The notes beneath the pieces are model-generated. The model ran no database searches and was not told the origin of the DNA. It saw only the letters and a program-made list of their open reading frames with translations. Shown here piece by piece: positions 62,938-64,000 of a stretch of 64,000 bases of DNA; position 1 is the stretch's first letter, and every line of letters starts with the position of its first letter. The translations under genes were made by a program, and so were the position numbers. Origin of the DNA: Thalassospiraceae bacterium LMO-SO8 (GTDB lineage: Bacteria; Pseudomonadota; Alphaproteobacteria; Rhodospirillales; Casp-alpha2); assembly GCA_031655335.1 (NCBI GenBank), contig CP134226.1, forward strand, positions 806,001 to 870,000, read 5' to 3'.

Positions 62938-63705
62938 TTAATTCCTTTCCTTTTTCCAATCATCGCGAATTTTCTGGGCCAATTCGCCATGACCCAACCC
63001 CGAGAGCCGCGTGGCCAAAGCGACGGCAGCCTCCAGCGATAACTGCGGCAACACCTGTTTCAACAGCTCGTCCGGATCGCCCTCGCCAGTCTCGATGCTC
63101 ATATGCAGCGCCCCCGCCAGATCTTGAAGAGCGGCGTAAGCCTGACCGGCGTTCTGGGCGAGCTCCCTTCGCACGTCTTTCGGAATATGGCCGCCGTGGG
63201 TTTTGATCGCCATCTCGTAGTGGAAAATCCGTAATTCCGGGCAGCGCTCCATCCCTTGTCCCAGGACGAGGTGCGCAGCCGCACGTTCGTCTTCGCCGCA
63301 TGGAAGCGGAACCACCAGAATGTGCCTATAAATTTTCTCGGCCTCGTCCAGGTCCCCCCGGTAGGCAAGCAAATTGCCGTAGGTCAGAAGGTTGGCAAAG
63401 TACCGATCCGGCGCCTTGGCGACCAGAGCCGCTTCCACCGCCAAAATCGCAAGACGCTGGCGGATGAAGGGAACGTCTTCATACTGGTCGCTTTCCGCGA
63501 GGCAGCCGAGTTGGAATGCCATCCAAGGCGTAACTTCGCAAATGGTCTCAAGTTCATCCAACCGCGGATCAGTCGGGTTTGCCTCGAGGAGGTCGAGCAA
63601 AAGTTGGAGTGCTGCGATTTCATTTTCTTTGTTAACCGGCTCCGGCGTCGGACGAGTGGAGACCCGCAATCGGTTCCATTCGGTGGGAGCTTGGTCTTCC
63701 ATCAT
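62938..63705 (-). CDS. TPR-like helical protein, first gene of the HExxH cassette
   Basis: The 255-residue product begins MMEDQAPTEWNRLRVSTRPT and is helical throughout, with TPR-like pairs such as YGNLLAYRGDLDEAEKIYRH and IFHYEMAIKTHGGHIPKDVR. It probably mediates protein binding. It is the promoter-proximal gene of the three-gene cassette; the AT-rich region upstream (about 63780-63830) may hold the promoter. The start at 63705 (or 63702) is chosen as the first Met pair after a GGGG-containing leader. Codon use is less G+C-rich than the rest of the window. Confidence 0.75.
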   Translation of the reverse strand: MMEDQAPTEWNRLRVSTRPTPEPVNKENEIAALQLLLDLLEANPTDPRLDELETICEVTPWMAFQLGCLAESDQYEDVPFIRQRLAILAVEAALVAKAPDRYFANLLTYGNLLAYRGDLDEAEKIYRHILVVPLPCGEDERAAAHLVLGQGMERCPELRIFHYEMAIKTHGGHIPKDVRRELAQNAGQAYAALQDLAGALHMSIETGEGDPDELLKQVLPQLSLEAAVALATRLSGLGHGELAQKIRDDWKKERN

Positions 63706-64000
63706 CAATCCCCACGCTCTAACTGTCGGGTTAGGCGGCGAAAGCACCCTCAGTGGCTATGCCTTAAGCAGGAGCCATCAGTCCACGACGACCAAAATAA
63801 CGTAAATTAATTGAATTATGATATAAAAATTCCCGTTTCGATGATCTGAAGGAAAAGGACTGGTCGGTGGATTCTGCGCCGCAACGGCGGTGCTAAAACG
63901 TCGCGCGTCGGCCCCGGCGTCCCCGGAATCGTAAGCCCCCGTTTTTTTCCGATGGCGTCTGGCGTCCAGCGCCGTGCCGTGGCACACTCCTTTTTTAGAA
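63706..64000. other. Region upstream of the cassette, no gene recognised
   Basis: It is AT-rich near 63790-63835 and G+C-rich later. A bulged hairpin (63954-63973) is followed, further on, by a T-run (63991-63996). An open frame on the minus strand (about 63778-63987) has no ribosome-binding site and an unconvincing composition. The region runs to the window end. Confidence 0.6.

Noticed and set aside
61122-63985. Shared GGCACGGCG at both ends of the low-G+C cassette as possible attachment repeats
   Set aside because: Only nine bases and highly probable by chance in a G+C-rich genome.
63778-63987. A 69-codon minus-strand frame at the window end
   Set aside because: No ribosome-binding site, implausible composition and an AT-rich promoter-like 3-prime part; treated as non-coding.

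Overview
This is a 64-kb, gene-dense, G+C-rich chromosomal segment that reads as an alphaproteobacterium, most probably of the Rhodospirillales type. That placement is inferred from gene content. The window holds a cysG-DUF2849-sulfite reductase-DUF934 operon, the NAGGN osmolyte cassette, a short-type PHA synthase with PhaA/PhaB/PhaR, ZntB, and several IclR/TauD/Gfo-Idh/CaiB accessory genes. No rRNA, tRNA, insertion sequence, prophage or CRISPR array was recognised. Coding density is very high: many same-strand genes overlap as ATGA/GTGA, and three convergent pairs share a four-base stop overlap.

Layout. 1-1.9 kb: IclR regulator, TauD-like dioxygenase and the start of an unidentified gene. 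2.1-6.7 kb: a secreted trypsin-like/TPR protease, a secreted subtilase and a membrane class III nucleotide cyclase. 6.7-10.7 kb: sulfite assimilation and siroheme operon. 11-17.4 kb: gamma-glutamyltransferase plus the three-gene N-acetylglutaminylglutamine amide (NAGGN) operon, with a readable promoter overlapped by an inverted repeat. 17.7-20.8 kb: class II aldolase, a catalytically dead HtrA-like PDZ protein, an AlkB-family dioxygenase and a BLUF blue-light receptor. 20.8-33.6 kb: one ten-gene minus-strand operon with a complete oligopeptide ABC transporter, two paralogous M20 peptidases, two paralogous amidases and an MlrC/M81 protein. 34-38 kb: CaiB-type CoA-transferase, DMT exporter, Gfo/Idh oxidoreductase and two small membrane proteins.

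38-53 kb: a dispersed but nearly complete queuosine pathway (queA, tgt, queF, two odd QueD-like genes, queE, queC, queG). It is interleaved with a chemotaxis receptor, a DksA-like protein, a Tat-exported molybdenum hydroxylase pair, a second class III cyclase and a 37-codon membrane microprotein. 52.7-61.1 kb: ZntB, a secreted SUMF1-fold protein, the PHA cluster (phaR, a coiled-coil partner, phaC, phaA, phaB), an FG-GAP protein and a second DMT exporter. 61.2-63.7 kb: a lower-G+C, translationally coupled three-gene cassette (TPR protein, small membrane protein, HExxH protein) of unknown function.

Best candidates for something undescribed are the lower-G+C TPR/TM/HExxH cassette, the tandem QueD-like pair with complementary active-site losses, and the ten-gene peptide/amide operon. 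Next come the out-of-frame overlap of the PHA synthase with its partner, and a start codon placed in the loop of a terminator-like hairpin.
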